From Polaribacter sp. ALD11 (GTDB lineage: Bacteria; Bacteroidota; Bacteroidia; Flavobacteriales; Flavobacteriaceae), in contig NZ_CP025119.1 in NCBI RefSeq assembly GCF_002831685.1, positions 2,006,001-2,070,000 on the forward strand: 64,000 bases of DNA, given 5' to 3'. Position 1 is the first letter of the stretch, and each line of letters begins with the position of its first letter. The notes under the pieces are model-generated. The model was not told the DNA's origin. It searched no databases and saw nothing but the letters and a program-made list of their open reading frames with translations. Both the position numbers and the translations under genes were made by a program. Positions 25,267-36,100 of the stretch are shown here, in pieces.

Positions 25267-26331
25267 ATGAATGCAGAAATTCTAACATCTATTTTTAACA
25301 AATTCGATCATCAATCGAATTATGTAAGTCATTCAGAATTAAATTCTGGTCATATAAACGACACTTTTTTAATAAAATCAGACGGCAATAAAGATTACAT
25401 TCTCCAGAGAATAAATCACGCTATTTTCAAAGACGTTCCTGGTTTGGTAAACAACAAGGTTTTAACAAGCAATCATATTAGAAGTAAGTATCCAAACTTA
25501 TCTCATAAAGAATTAAATAAAACAGTTTTAAGTTTTGTGAAAGCAAAAAATACAGATTTTTATTATCATAATGAGAATGGTGATTTCTGGAATGTGATGA
25601 TTTTTATTGAAGATAGCATTACATACGAAATTGTAAAAGAAGAAGAAATAGCCTATGAAGGCGGTAAACTTCTAGGAGATTTTCTTAATTTAACTTCAGA
25701 CTTTGATAGCAGTAAATTAATAGACGTTATTCCTAATTTTCATGACATGTCTTTTCGTTACAAGCAATATGCTTCTTCTATACAAAGTGCTTCGAAAGCA
25801 CGTTTAACGAAAGCTGCTAAATACATAAAAATAGTTGTAGCTTTAAAAAATGAAATGCACATTTTACAAGAATTGAAAGAAGCAGGAGAAATTCCTGTAA
25901 GAGTAACTCATAACGACACGAAAATATCTAATTCTCTTTTCGACAAAGACAACAAAGGTATCTGTATGATAGATACAGATACTGTAATGCCAGGGATTAT
26001 ACATTATGATTTTGGTGATGCTATTAGAACCATTTGTAATACGGCTGCAGAAGATGAAAAAGAGTTATCTAAAGTTGAATTTAATTTAGAATATTACAAA
26101 GCATATGAAAAAGGTTTTTTAGAAAAAACTAAAGACTCATTGTCTGAAACAGAATTAAAACACTTGCCTTTAGCAGCAAAAACTATGATTTTTATAATGG
26201 CAATAAGGTTTTTAACAGATTATTTAAATAATGATGTTTATTACAAAACAAATTATGAAGAACACAATTTAGACAGAGCCAAAAATCAATTTAAATTGAT
26301 TGAAAGTTTTTCTGAAAAATTATCAATATAA
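25267..26331 (+). CDS. NahK-like N-acetylhexosamine 1-kinase
   Basis: A 354-aa aminoglycoside-phosphotransferase-fold kinase. The catalytic loop is VTHNDTKISNSLF and the metal loop is MIDTDTVMPGIIHYDFGDAIR, the pattern seen in N-acetylhexosamine 1-kinases (NahK/LnpB). It would phosphorylate GlcNAc or GalNAc at C1 using ATP. It begins one base after the nucleotidyltransferase stop, so the two are translationally coupled and presumably act in sequence. Confidence 0.78.
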   Translation: MNAEILTSIFNKFDHQSNYVSHSELNSGHINDTFLIKSDGNKDYILQRINHAIFKDVPGLVNNKVLTSNHIRSKYPNLSHKELNKTVLSFVKAKNTDFYYHNENGDFWNVMIFIEDSITYEIVKEEEIAYEGGKLLGDFLNLTSDFDSSKLIDVIPNFHDMSFRYKQYASSIQSASKARLTKAAKYIKIVVALKNEMHILQELKEAGEIPVRVTHNDTKISNSLFDKDNKGICMIDTDTVMPGIIHYDFGDAIRTICNTAAEDEKELSKVEFNLEYYKAYEKGFLEKTKDSLSETELKHLPLAAKTMIFIMAIRFLTDYLNNDVYYKTNYEEHNLDRAKNQFKLIESFSEKLSI

Positions 26332-26361
26332 AAAATAACCATCTATTAAACCAAAAAAATC

Positions 26362-27666
26362 ATGCAACAAAAAAATAACACAACAGCAATTATAATTATT
26401 GCGAGTTTATTTTTCATTTTCGGCTTTGTAACCTGGATCAATGGAGCTTTAATTCCATTTATGAAAACCATAAACGAATTAACAGATGCCCAATCTTATT
26501 TAGTAGCCTCTGCTTCTTACATTTCGTTTGTAGTAATGGCATTACCCGCCTCTTATATACTAAATAAAATTGGCTATAAGAAAGGAATGTCTTTAGGACT
26601 AATTATTATGGCAATTGGCGCATTGGTTTTTATTCCTGCAGCAGAAGCAAGAACGTACTGGGTGTTTTTAACCGGTATTTTTATTCAGGGTGTTGGTATG
26701 ACAATTTTGCAAACAGCAGCAAACCCATACATTACTATTTTAGGTCCTATAGACAGTGGTGCAAAACGTATTGCTATTATGGGAATTGCAAATAAAACAG
26801 CAGGTGCTTTAGGTTCTTTAATCTTCGGTGCTATTTTATTATCAGGTATTGATGAAACAAAAGAAAAATTAGCTGGCGCTACTCTAGAAGAGAAAAATGT
26901 TTTGTTAGATACCATGGCAGATAGTGTTTTTATGCCTTATATAATTATGGCAATTGTATTATTTGTACTAGGAATTCTAATAAGAAAAGCACCATTACCA
27001 AATGTTGAAGCAGATGAAACAGAAGAAATAGAAAAAGGAAAAACTGCTAAAACAAGTATTTTTCAGTTTCCTAATTTATGGTTAGGTGTATTAGCATTAT
27101 TTGTATATGTTGGTGCAGAGGTTATTGCTGGAGATACTATTATTGCTTACGGAATTTCTCTTGGCTTTACAGGTGAAGAAGCTAAGTATTTCACAACCTA
27201 TACATTAATGGCAATGGTTGCAACGTACGCTTTGGGTGTTTTCTTAATACCGAAGTATGTAAAACAAAAAACAGCTTTAATTATAAGCGCCATTTTAGGA
27301 ATCATTTTCAGTTTCTGCATTTTAAATACAACTGGTTTTACATCTATTTTATTTGTAGCTGCCTTAGGAGTTGCAAATGCATTGGTTTGGCCAGCAATTT
27401 GGCCTTTAACTTTAGACGGTTTAGGGAGGTTTACAAAAACAGGTTCTGCTCTATTAATTATGGCAATTTCTGGGGGTGCAATTATACCTCCTTTATATGG
27501 TAGAATTGTAGACGCTACAAAAGATAAATTAATTACGAGCGGAATCGAAGAAGCACAAGCAATGGCAACTGCCTCTACAAGCAGTTATTGGATTCTAATT
27601 CCTTGTTATGCTATTGTTCTCTTTTTCGCTATTTGGGGACATAAAATAAAAAATTGGAGGAAATAA
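26362..27666 (+). CDS. MFS sugar transporter, FucP/NagP-like
   Basis: A 434-aa inner-membrane protein with about 12 transmembrane segments, of the FucP-type sugar:H+ symporter group. Opening features are FFIFGFVTWINGALIPFMK and GIFIQGVGMTILQTAANPYI. Bacteroidota members next to N-acetylglucosamine genes import GlcNAc (NagP-like). Cluster context supports GlcNAc, but the sequence alone does not fix the substrate. Confidence 0.8.
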   Translation: MQQKNNTTAIIIIASLFFIFGFVTWINGALIPFMKTINELTDAQSYLVASASYISFVVMALPASYILNKIGYKKGMSLGLIIMAIGALVFIPAAEARTYWVFLTGIFIQGVGMTILQTAANPYITILGPIDSGAKRIAIMGIANKTAGALGSLIFGAILLSGIDETKEKLAGATLEEKNVLLDTMADSVFMPYIIMAIVLFVLGILIRKAPLPNVEADETEEIEKGKTAKTSIFQFPNLWLGVLALFVYVGAEVIAGDTIIAYGISLGFTGEEAKYFTTYTLMAMVATYALGVFLIPKYVKQKTALIISAILGIIFSFCILNTTGFTSILFVAALGVANALVWPAIWPLTLDGLGRFTKTGSALLIMAISGGAIIPPLYGRIVDATKDKLITSGIEEAQAMATASTSSYWILIPCYAIVLFFAIWGHKIKNWRK

Positions 27667-27701
27667 CAACACAAACTTTTCACAGAAACAAACAACACAT
27701 T

Positions 27702-29630
27702 ATGTTAAAAAGTAATATAGACAAAGCAACAGGTTTCGAAAAAAGATTCGAAAATATAGGTACTGTAGTTTTTCAAGAAGCAACAGCTGCATCAAAAGCA
27801 ATTGCTCAAGAAATAGCTAGCCTTATTAAGGTAAAACAATCTCAAAAACAACCTTGTATTTTAGGCTTAGCAACAGGTTCTTCTCCAAAAGGTTTGTATG
27901 CAGAATTGGTAAGACTACACAAAGAAGAAGGGTTAAGTTTTAGAAATGTGGTCTCTTTTAATTTGGATGAGTATTACCCAATGGAACCAGATTCTGTAAA
28001 CAGTTATGTGCGTTTTATGCAAGAACAATTGTTTAACCACATAGATATTTTACCAGAAAATTGTTTTGTACCAGACGGAACTTTACCTAAAAAAGAGATT
28101 AGAAATTATTGCGATCAATATGAAGCAAAAATTGAAGCTTTTGGAGGAATTGACTTACAAATATTAGGAATTGGAGGAAATGGGCATATAGGTTTTAACG
28201 AATCTGGATCACTTCAAAATTCAAAAACAAGATTAGTTGCTTTAGATCATATCACAAGAGTTGCAGCAAGTGGAGACTTTTCTGGCTTAGAAAATACACC
28301 AAGAACTGCAATTACTTTAGGTGTTAAAAAAATAATGGAAGCTAAAAGAGTCATTTTAATGGCTTGGGGAGAAGGAAAATCTAATATTATTAAAGCTTCT
28401 GCTGAAGACCAAGTTAGTAGTTTAGTGCCTGCATCTTACTTACAAGAACACAGAAATGCTACATTTATTTTAGATCAAGCAGCAGCCTCTAAATTAACAA
28501 GAATAAACACACCTTGGTTGGTAGAAAAAATAGTTTGGACAGATACACTTACTAGAAAAGCAGTTTTGAGTTTAGCTTTGTATTTAAAGAAACCAATTTT
28601 AATGTTAACAGATGCTGATTATATTGAAAACGGAATGAGCGATTTGTTAGCAGATTTTGGCCCCGCATATGATATTAACATTAGTATATTTAATAAATTA
28701 CAAAACACAATTACAGGTTGGCCTGGAGGAAAACCAAACTCAGACGACAACAAAAGGCCAGAAAGATCAGAACCTGCTAAAAAACGTGTATTAATTTTCA
28801 GTCCACACCCAGATGATGATATTATTAGTATGGGTGGAACTTTTAAGAGATTGCATGAGCAAGGGCATGAAGTGCATGTTGGTTATCAAACTTCAGGAAA
28901 CATTGCAGTTGCAGATGACGAAGCACTTCGTTTTGCAAGTTTTGTTTGTGATTATAATGATAAATTCGGAATTGATAATTCGGAAGCAAATAAAATTTAT
29001 AAGAAGGCAGCTACCTTTTTAAAGAATAAAAAATCTAGTGAAATCGATACTCCAGAAGTTCGATACATTAAAGGATTGATAAGAAAAGGAGAAGCAAGAG
29101 CAACAAGTCATTTTATAGGCTTGCCAGATTCACAAATCCATTTTATGGAATTACCATTCTATGAAACTGGAGCAATTAAAAAGAATCCTATAGGAGTTGG
29201 AGATGTGAAAATTACTTCAGATTTAATTGAAAAAATAAAACCTCATCAAATTTATGCTGCAGGAGATTTAGCAGATCCTCACGGAACACATAAAGTTTGT
29301 TTAGACGCCATTTTCTCTGCAGTAAAAGAATTAAAACCTAAAAAATTCATGGATGATTGTTGGGTTTGGCTATACAGAGGTGCATGGCAAGAATGGGGAG
29401 TAGACGAAATAGAAATGGCTGTACCAATGGGGCCAGATCAAGTTTTAGAGAAAAGAAAAGGAATATTTAAACATCAATCTCAAAAAGATGGCGTTGTTTT
29501 TCAAGGTGCAGATAGTAGAGAGTTTTGGCAACGAGCAGAAGATAGAAATAGAGAAACTGCAGAGTTATATGACCAATTAGGTCTATCTCATTACGCAGCT
29601 ATGGAAGCTTTTGTAAGATGGAAATATTAA
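27702..29630 (+). CDS. Glucosamine-6-phosphate deaminase fused to a PIG-L deacetylase domain
   Basis: A 642-aa fusion. Residues about 10-300 are the NagB/SugarP isomerase domain (LGLATGSSPKGLYAEL, SFNLDEYYPM, ILGIGGNGHIGFNESGS), converting GlcN-6-P to fructose-6-P and ammonia. From about 362 a PIG-L/LmbE zinc deacetylase domain follows (IFSPHPDDDIISMGG, with DPHGTHKVC further on). The fusion is known in Bacteroidota. The deacetylase half could make GlcN-6-P from GlcNAc-6-P in place of NagA, which is absent here (inference). I start at the ATG at 27702; an upstream in-frame ATG overlaps the transporter. Confidence 0.88.
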   Translation: MLKSNIDKATGFEKRFENIGTVVFQEATAASKAIAQEIASLIKVKQSQKQPCILGLATGSSPKGLYAELVRLHKEEGLSFRNVVSFNLDEYYPMEPDSVNSYVRFMQEQLFNHIDILPENCFVPDGTLPKKEIRNYCDQYEAKIEAFGGIDLQILGIGGNGHIGFNESGSLQNSKTRLVALDHITRVAASGDFSGLENTPRTAITLGVKKIMEAKRVILMAWGEGKSNIIKASAEDQVSSLVPASYLQEHRNATFILDQAAASKLTRINTPWLVEKIVWTDTLTRKAVLSLALYLKKPILMLTDADYIENGMSDLLADFGPAYDINISIFNKLQNTITGWPGGKPNSDDNKRPERSEPAKKRVLIFSPHPDDDIISMGGTFKRLHEQGHEVHVGYQTSGNIAVADDEALRFASFVCDYNDKFGIDNSEANKIYKKAATFLKNKKSSEIDTPEVRYIKGLIRKGEARATSHFIGLPDSQIHFMELPFYETGAIKKNPIGVGDVKITSDLIEKIKPHQIYAAGDLADPHGTHKVCLDAIFSAVKELKPKKFMDDCWVWLYRGAWQEWGVDEIEMAVPMGPDQVLEKRKGIFKHQSQKDGVVFQGADSREFWQRAEDRNRETAELYDQLGLSHYAAMEAFVRWKY

Positions 29631-29715
29631 ATGCTATAAACCATTAAGAAAGTATCAACCAATAATCTCATTTTTACTAAAATAGTATTTAGAAAAAATT
29701 AAAATCAATTATTCT

Positions 29716-31623
29716 ATGAGCAATTACCACATAAAACATTTAGAAGAATATTATAAAGTTTATAGAAAATCGATTCGTGAACCTGAAAATTTTTGGGAGG
29801 AAATTGCCGAAGAACATTTTGTTTGGAGAAAAAAATGGGACAAAGTTTTAGATTGGGACTTTTCTAAACCACAAATTAAATGGTTTGAGGGCGCAAAATT
29901 AAACATTACAGAAAATTGTATTGATCGACATTTAGCAACTCGTGGAGATAAAACGGCTATTTTATTCGAACCTAATAACCCGGATGAACCAGCAGAACAT
30001 ATTACTTATAAACAGTTGCACCAAAGAGTAAATCAGTTTGCAAATGTATTGAAAGAGCAAGGAGTTGAAAAAGGAGATAGAGTTTGCATTTATGTTCCTA
30101 TGATTCCTGAATTGGCCATTTCATTATTAGCTTGCGCTAGAATTGGCGCGATTCATTCTGTAGTTTTTGCCGGATTTTCATCTACAGCATTATCTACAAG
30201 AATTAATGATTCTGATTGTAAAATGGTCATTACTTCTGACGGTTCTTATAGAGGCGCAAAAACAATCGACTTAAAAGGAATTGTTGATGAGGCTTTAGAA
30301 GACTGTCCTAGTGTAAAAACAGTGTTAGTTGCAAAAAGAATTAAGTCTAATATCAACATGAAAGAAGGGCGTGATAAATGGTTACAACCTTTATTAGACA
30401 ATGCTTCGACCGTGTGTGACGCAGAAATTATGGATGCAGAAGATCCGTTATTTATTTTATACACTTCTGGTTCTACAGGGAAACCAAAAGGAATGGTACA
30501 TACAACCGCAGGTTATATGGTGTACACAGCATATACATTTAAAAATGCATTTCAATATAGAGACAATGATGTCTATTGGTGTACGGCAGACATTGGTTGG
30601 ATTACTGGTCATTCTTACATTGTGTATGGTCCGTTAGCAAACGGAGCAACAACCGTATTATTCGAAGGTGTGCCTAGTTATCCAGATTTCGGACGCTTTT
30701 GGGAGATTGTAGACAAACATAAGGTGAATCAGTTTTATACTGCACCAACAGCTATTAGAGCTTTGGCTAAACAAGGTACAGAATTGGTAGGTAAATATGA
30801 TTTATCTTCTTTAAAAGTACTAGGATCTGTTGGTGAACCTATAAATGAGGAAGCATGGCATTGGTATAACGACAATGTTGGTCGAAAGAAGAGCCCGATT
30901 ATAGATTCTTGGTGGCAAACAGAAACAGGCGGAATTATGATTACCCCAATTCCGTATGTAACACCCACAAAACCAACGTACGCAACGTTGCCTTTTATAG
31001 GAGTGCAACCCGCTCTAATGGATGAAAAAGGAGACGAATTAAAAGGAAATCAAGTTGAAGGACGCCTGTGTATAAAGTTTCCTTGGCCAAGTATCGCTAG
31101 AACTATTTGGGGAAATCACGAACGTTATAAAGAAACCTATTTTTCTGCATACAAGAATATGTATTTTACTGGTGATGGAGCTTTAAGAGATGAAGTTGGC
31201 TATTATAGAATTACAGGAAGAGTAGATGATGTAATTATTGTTTCTGGTCACAATTTAGGAACAGCGCCAATTGAAGATGCAATAAATGAACATCCAGCAG
31301 TTGCAGAAAGTGCTATTGTAGGTTTTCCACATGATATTAAAGGAAGTGCTCTTTATGGCTACGTAACGCTAAAAGACGCAGGAGAAAGCAGAGATCACAA
31401 TAACTTAAGAAAAGAAATTAATCAAATTATTACAGAACATATTGGACCGATTGCAAAATTGGATAAAATTCAGTTTTCGGAAGGGCTTCCAAAAACACGT
31501 TCTGGGAAAATTATGAGACGTATTTTACGTAAAATAGCTTCAAATGAAATGGATAATTTAGGTGATGTTTCTACTTTATTGAACCCAGAAGTAGTACAAA
31601 GTATTATTGACAATAGATTGTAA
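29716..31623 (+). CDS. acs: Acetyl-CoA synthetase
   Basis: An AMP-forming acetate:CoA ligase (635 aa). Adenylation signatures are YTSGSTGKPKGMVHT, WWQTETGG and YYRITGRVDDVIIVSGHNLGTAPIE. The catalytic lysine is K598 in KTRSGKIMRR, the site that is acetylated in enterobacterial Acs. It lies 85 bases after the deaminase fusion, and acetate released by sugar deacetylation would be a fitting substrate, but Acs is also a general housekeeping enzyme. A terminator follows. Confidence 0.95.
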   Translation: MSNYHIKHLEEYYKVYRKSIREPENFWEEIAEEHFVWRKKWDKVLDWDFSKPQIKWFEGAKLNITENCIDRHLATRGDKTAILFEPNNPDEPAEHITYKQLHQRVNQFANVLKEQGVEKGDRVCIYVPMIPELAISLLACARIGAIHSVVFAGFSSTALSTRINDSDCKMVITSDGSYRGAKTIDLKGIVDEALEDCPSVKTVLVAKRIKSNINMKEGRDKWLQPLLDNASTVCDAEIMDAEDPLFILYTSGSTGKPKGMVHTTAGYMVYTAYTFKNAFQYRDNDVYWCTADIGWITGHSYIVYGPLANGATTVLFEGVPSYPDFGRFWEIVDKHKVNQFYTAPTAIRALAKQGTELVGKYDLSSLKVLGSVGEPINEEAWHWYNDNVGRKKSPIIDSWWQTETGGIMITPIPYVTPTKPTYATLPFIGVQPALMDEKGDELKGNQVEGRLCIKFPWPSIARTIWGNHERYKETYFSAYKNMYFTGDGALRDEVGYYRITGRVDDVIIVSGHNLGTAPIEDAINEHPAVAESAIVGFPHDIKGSALYGYVTLKDAGESRDHNNLRKEINQIITEHIGPIAKLDKIQFSEGLPKTRSGKIMRRILRKIASNEMDNLGDVSTLLNPEVVQSIIDNRL

Positions 31624-31666
31624 ATAACAAACTTATACCTATATTATTTAAGACAGAAAATTTCAT

Positions 31667-31702
31667 AAAAAATGGATTGTAATTTCTTACAATCCATTTT
31701 TT
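31667..31702. terminator. Bidirectional terminator between acs and the VOC gene
   Basis: A perfect 16-bp stem (31667-31682 with 31687-31702) and a TTTC loop have A6 on one side and T6 on the other. It serves acs rightward and the converging VOC gene leftward. Confidence 0.92.
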
Positions 31703-31729
31703 GCATTTTATATTGAATCAAATAATAAA

Positions 31730-32128
31730 TTAATTTCTAGCATTTACCATCCAGTTAATTCCGTATTTGTCTGTACATCTTCCGAAGAAACCCCATTCTC
31801 TTTCTCTAAATTCGTGATGAACAATTCCACTTCTAGATAAATTATTAAAGACATCTTCTGCCTCTTCCCTATCATTAAAGTCTGCACTTAAATGTATTTG
31901 GTTTCCAGCGTTTATTGGAGTGTCTGGTGCAGCATCATATGCCATAAAAGAGATGCCTTTACCTTTTAATTCTGCATGCTGTAATTTTTTCCTATAGGAT
32001 GACGAAACATCTATTTTTTTATCTTCATAAGTAACTCGGTTCTCTACATCTGCGTTAAATAATTCTCCGTAGAAATTTAATGCTTCTTGACAATTTCCGT
32101 CGAATGCTAAATAAGCTTGTACTTTCAT
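31730..32128 (-). CDS. VOC-family (PhnB-like) protein
   Basis: This 132-aa protein has the glyoxalase/bleomycin-resistance fold of the PhnB-like group. VQAYLAFDGNCQEALNFYGELF opens the first beta-alpha-beta-beta-beta unit, and WGFFGRCTDKYGINWMVN closes the second. PhnB-like proteins often have unknown or no enzymatic role. It is a single gene with its own terminator. Confidence 0.85.
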   Translation of the reverse strand: MKVQAYLAFDGNCQEALNFYGELFNADVENRVTYEDKKIDVSSSYRKKLQHAELKGKGISFMAYDAAPDTPINAGNQIHLSADFNDREEAEDVFNNLSRSGIVHHEFREREWGFFGRCTDKYGINWMVNARN

Positions 32129-32209
32129 ATTTTTAGGTTTTAAAGATTAATATACTGTGTGTTACAGCACAAAAGTAGAGCTTCAAAAAAATATTCTTTT
32201 GCTTAAATG

Positions 32210-32779
32210 CTATTTATATGAACGGTATCTATATTTTCTTATTACTTTAATACTCTTTTGCTTATCTAAAACACCCTTTACAATCCACCTATCTATCTCT
32301 TCTTCTTTTGAAGAATGGAGCACAGAAATATCTCCAGTAGTTTCAAAAACAACGGCTTTTACTTCCGATAATCGAAGTACATTTGCTTCTCTTAATTTTG
32401 CTCTTAAATCTCCTTCTGTAACCTTCGCTTTTTTCATATTACTCCATAATATTTCTTGCTTTTTCATCAAAAATAATGGTTCATTGTCAACTGCATTTCT
32501 AAAAAATTTAAATTTTCTTAAATAAGCAGTGATTCCTTGAAGCAAATAAACAATGGTCAGACCAAAAACACCCTCAAATAAAGAAACAGATTTAGATAAT
32601 AATGTAGAAGCAATAATAGAGCCAATGGCTATTGTACAAGCAAAGTCAAAACTAGACATCTTAGAAAAACTTCTTTTACCAAAAATTCTAGTAAGTAGGA
32701 TTATAGTTAAATAAATACCCAAGGCAGATATACATATAAATTGAAGTGTTTTAGTATTCGTAAAAACCCATTCTTTCAT
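32210..32779 (-). CDS. DUF421 (YetF-like) membrane protein
   Basis: A 189-aa protein with about three N-terminal membrane helices (IYLTIILLTRIFGKRSFSKMSSFDFACTIAIGSIIAST). A cytosolic DUF421/YetF domain follows (WSNMKKAKVTEGDLRAKLREANV...KAVVFETTGDISVL). Function is unknown in the family. The start is the ATG at 32779; the open frame further upstream covers the tRNA and its terminator and is not coding. Confidence 0.85.
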   Translation of the reverse strand: MKEWVFTNTKTLQFICISALGIYLTIILLTRIFGKRSFSKMSSFDFACTIAIGSIIASTLLSKSVSLFEGVFGLTIVYLLQGITAYLRKFKFFRNAVDNEPLFLMKKQEILWSNMKKAKVTEGDLRAKLREANVLRLSEVKAVVFETTGDISVLHSSKEEEIDRWIVKGVLDKQKSIKVIRKYRYRSYK

Positions 32780-32836
32780 TTTTTGGAATATTTTAAATTT
32801 CTTGACAAACAAAAATACAAAAAAGGGACAAAAAGT

Positions 32837-32873
32837 AAAAAGTCCTAACAAATTTAATTTGTTAGGACTTTTT
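32837..32873. terminator. Terminator after tRNA-Gln
   Basis: AGTCCTAACAAA (32841-32852) pairs with TTTGTTAGGACT (32858-32869), extended by AAAA/TTTT on either side. It begins within a few bases of the tRNA 3' end on the minus strand and separates it from the DUF421 gene. Confidence 0.9.
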
Positions 32874-32875
32874 TG

Positions 32876-32947
32876 TTGGCCTACAAGGACTCGAACCTTG
32901 AATGTCGGTACCAAAAACCGGTGTGTTACCAATTACACCATAGGCCA
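32876..32947 (-). tRNA. tRNA-Gln (anticodon TTG)
   Basis: On the minus strand a 72-base cloverleaf has acceptor TGGCCTA pairing with TAGGCCA. The D-arm contains AATTGGTAA, the anticodon loop TTTTGGT gives anticodon TTG, and the T-arm has GGTTCGAGTCC. The discriminator is A and CCA is not encoded. The top pair of the anticodon stem is mismatched. It is transcribed alone and followed at once by a terminator. Confidence 0.93.
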
Positions 32948-33118
32948 ATACTGTAATGCGGGTGCAAATTTAAACTTTTATTTCAAATCTACAAACATTT
33001 TTAAATATTTATTTCATTTAACAAAGTTTTATGAGGATTTGTCTAAGCAATTAAAGACTTAACAAGCTATTTATAATAATTATTGTTAAATTCGCCCACA
33101 CATTATTCTGTAATTCTT

Positions 33119-36100
33119 ATGACAACAGCAAAATTTAAAAAATGGAACATCATTTTAGGATGGTTAACATTTGTAATTGCTCTAATAACTTATTCTTTAA
33201 CCATAGAACCAACCGTTAGTTCTTGGGATGTTGGAGAATATATCGCCACTGCCATAAAACTAGAAGTAGGGCATCCACCAGGAGCTCCTTTATTTCAAAT
33301 GTTGGGTGCATTTTTTGCAATGTTTACTTCAGACGTTTCTGAAATAGGAAAAATGGTAAACTTTATGTCTGCTCTAGCAAGCGCATTTACCATTTTATTT
33401 ATGTTTTGGACAATTACCAACTTAGGAGAGAAATTATCTCTAAAAACAGGTAAGATTACCGAAGGAAGCTACATTGCCATCTTAGGCAGTAGTATGGTTG
33501 GCTCTTTAGCATATACCTTTTCAGATAGTTTCTGGTTTAGCGCTGTAGAAGGTGAAGTATACGCAATGTCATCCTTTTTAATGGCCATCTTATTTTGGTT
33601 AGGTTTAAAATGGGAAAGCGAAATACACACCACTAGAGGAAATAAATGGCTAGTACTAATCAGTTTTGTAGTTGGCTTATCTTTTGGTGTTCACATACTT
33701 TCTTTGCTGGTAATTCCTGCAATTGTAATGTTGTACTTCTTTAAAACGTATAAAACCATTAATTTAAAAACTACTGCTATCGCAACTGTAATTTCTGTTA
33801 TAGCATTAATGTTTGTCTTCAAATTTTTATTCCCTTTTACATTAAAGTTCTTTAGTGCATCAGAATTATTTTTTATAAATTCTATTGGAATGCCTTATAA
33901 TTCTGGAAGTATTATTGCTGCAGTAATCTTAGTAGCACTGTTCTTTTTCGGTTTAAAATACACAAGAAAAAGCAACAAAGTACACACAAACACCTTAATT
34001 TTATCTGTACTTTTTATTATGATTGGTTTTTCTTCTTGGATGATGTTACCAATTAGAGCCAATGCAAATACTACTATTAATGAAAACAACCCTTCTAGTG
34101 CGCGCGAATTATTGGCGTATTATGAACGTGAACAATACGGAGATGCTAATGTTTTTTATGACACGTATTATTCTAATTCTTTTGAAAGAGAACAAGACGC
34201 AAAACAGCCTTTTAAAGATGATAAACCTAAATATGAACAGATAAACGGAAAGTATATTATTGTAAATAAATATAAAAACGTAACCCCTAATTATTCTGAC
34301 AAGCACAAAGGCTTTATACCAAGAATGGTAGATCCCGGTTCAGAAAAAATGTACAAAGCCATTGCAGGTATTCCAGCAAATAGCAAAAGAAAACCCACTT
34401 TTGGCGAAAACATAAAATTTATGTTCAGTTACCAATTTGGCTACATGTACGGACGTTATTTTATGTGGAATTTTACAGGAAGACAAAATGACATTCAAGG
34501 TCGTTTAGATATTTTTAATGGAAATTGGATTAGCGGAATTGACTTTATTGACGAAGCTCGATTAGGTTCTCAGCAGCAACTTCCTGCACAAGTTTTAGAA
34601 AATAAAGGACGAAATAAATACTATTTTTTACCACTAATTTTAGGACTAATTGGTTTATTTTTCCAAATAAAATGGGATAAAAACAACTTCTTTACACTTT
34701 TATTATTTTTTGCTTTTACAGGTTTTGCTATTATTTTTTACACAAACCCGAAACCTTTTGAACCAAGAGAACGTGATTATGCAGTTGTAGGTAGTTTCTA
34801 TGTATTTGCAATTTGGATTGGTTTTGGTGTTTTAGCTCTTTATGAATATTTAAAGAACTTTGCCAATAAGAAAACCATTGCAATTGCGGTTTCTGCAGTT
34901 TCATTATTAGCTGTCCCAACATTAATGGCTTCTCAAAACTGGGACGATCATAATAGATCAGATAGATACACAACCCGCTTAAATGCACAAGCTTATTTAG
35001 AAAGCTGTGACGAGAATGCCATTATGTTTACCATTGGAGACAATGATACATTCCCGCTTTGGTACATGCAAGAGGTTGAAGGCATTAGAACCGATTTAAA
35101 ACTAGTAAACACCAGCTTATTTGCCACAGATTGGTATATAGATCAAATGAAACGCGCAACTTATAAGGCTGCTCCTATCCCATCTCAATTAACACACGAC
35201 CAATATAAATACGGAAGTTTAGATATTGCATATCACATAGAACACCCAAGATTTAAAGATTCTGTGATTGCAATTAAAGATTTTATGCGTTGGATTTCTT
35301 CAGATAGTGATGCTACTTATTACATTGATGAAGAGAATAATATTAAAGAAAAATTCTACCCAACAAATAGAATTCGAATTCCTGTTAACAAAGAAAATGT
35401 CTTAAAAAGCGGTGTTGTTGCTCAAAAAGATGCAGATAAAATTGTAGACTTTATAGACATTACTATAGACGACAGAGGTATTACAAAAAACAGAATTTTA
35501 ATGCTAGATGTTTTAGCAAATAACGATTGGAAACGCCCTATCTACTTTACAGGTGGCGCAAGCGCTGATGAAGAATATATTTGGTTGAAAGATTATTTAC
35601 AGTTAGACGGGTTAGCTTTTAAATTAGTACCTATAAAAACACCTGCTAAATATGTTGATCAAAATGGCAGAAAACGTGAAGTAAGCTTGTTTGACATTGG
35701 TAGAATCGATGCTGAAAAAATGTACGCAAATATTCAGAAATTAGAATGGAAAAACATCAACAGCGGTAAAATTTATTTAGACGAACAAACGAAAAGAAAC
35801 GCAATTTCCTTAAGAAACAGTCTAATGCGTTTGTCTGATGCGTTTGCTAAAGAAGGAGATACCCTAAAAGCCATAGAAATTTTAGACCTATCTTTAGACA
35901 AATTGCCTATAGAAAAATTTGATCATTACAGTCTATCTTTAGGCTACCCAGAAATGTATTACAATTTAGGTGAAAATGAAAAAGCGAAAAAAACAGCGAA
36001 TATCTTAGCTCGCTTAATTACAGAAAAATTAACTTGGCTAAGTACTTTTAGTAAAAATGACAGCGATCTTGTTTTTGATGAAATTGACACCTCTTTATAC

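Noticed and set aside
32780..32932. N-terminal extension of the DUF421 gene
   Set aside because: The extension translates the tRNA-Gln and its terminator, which cannot be coding.
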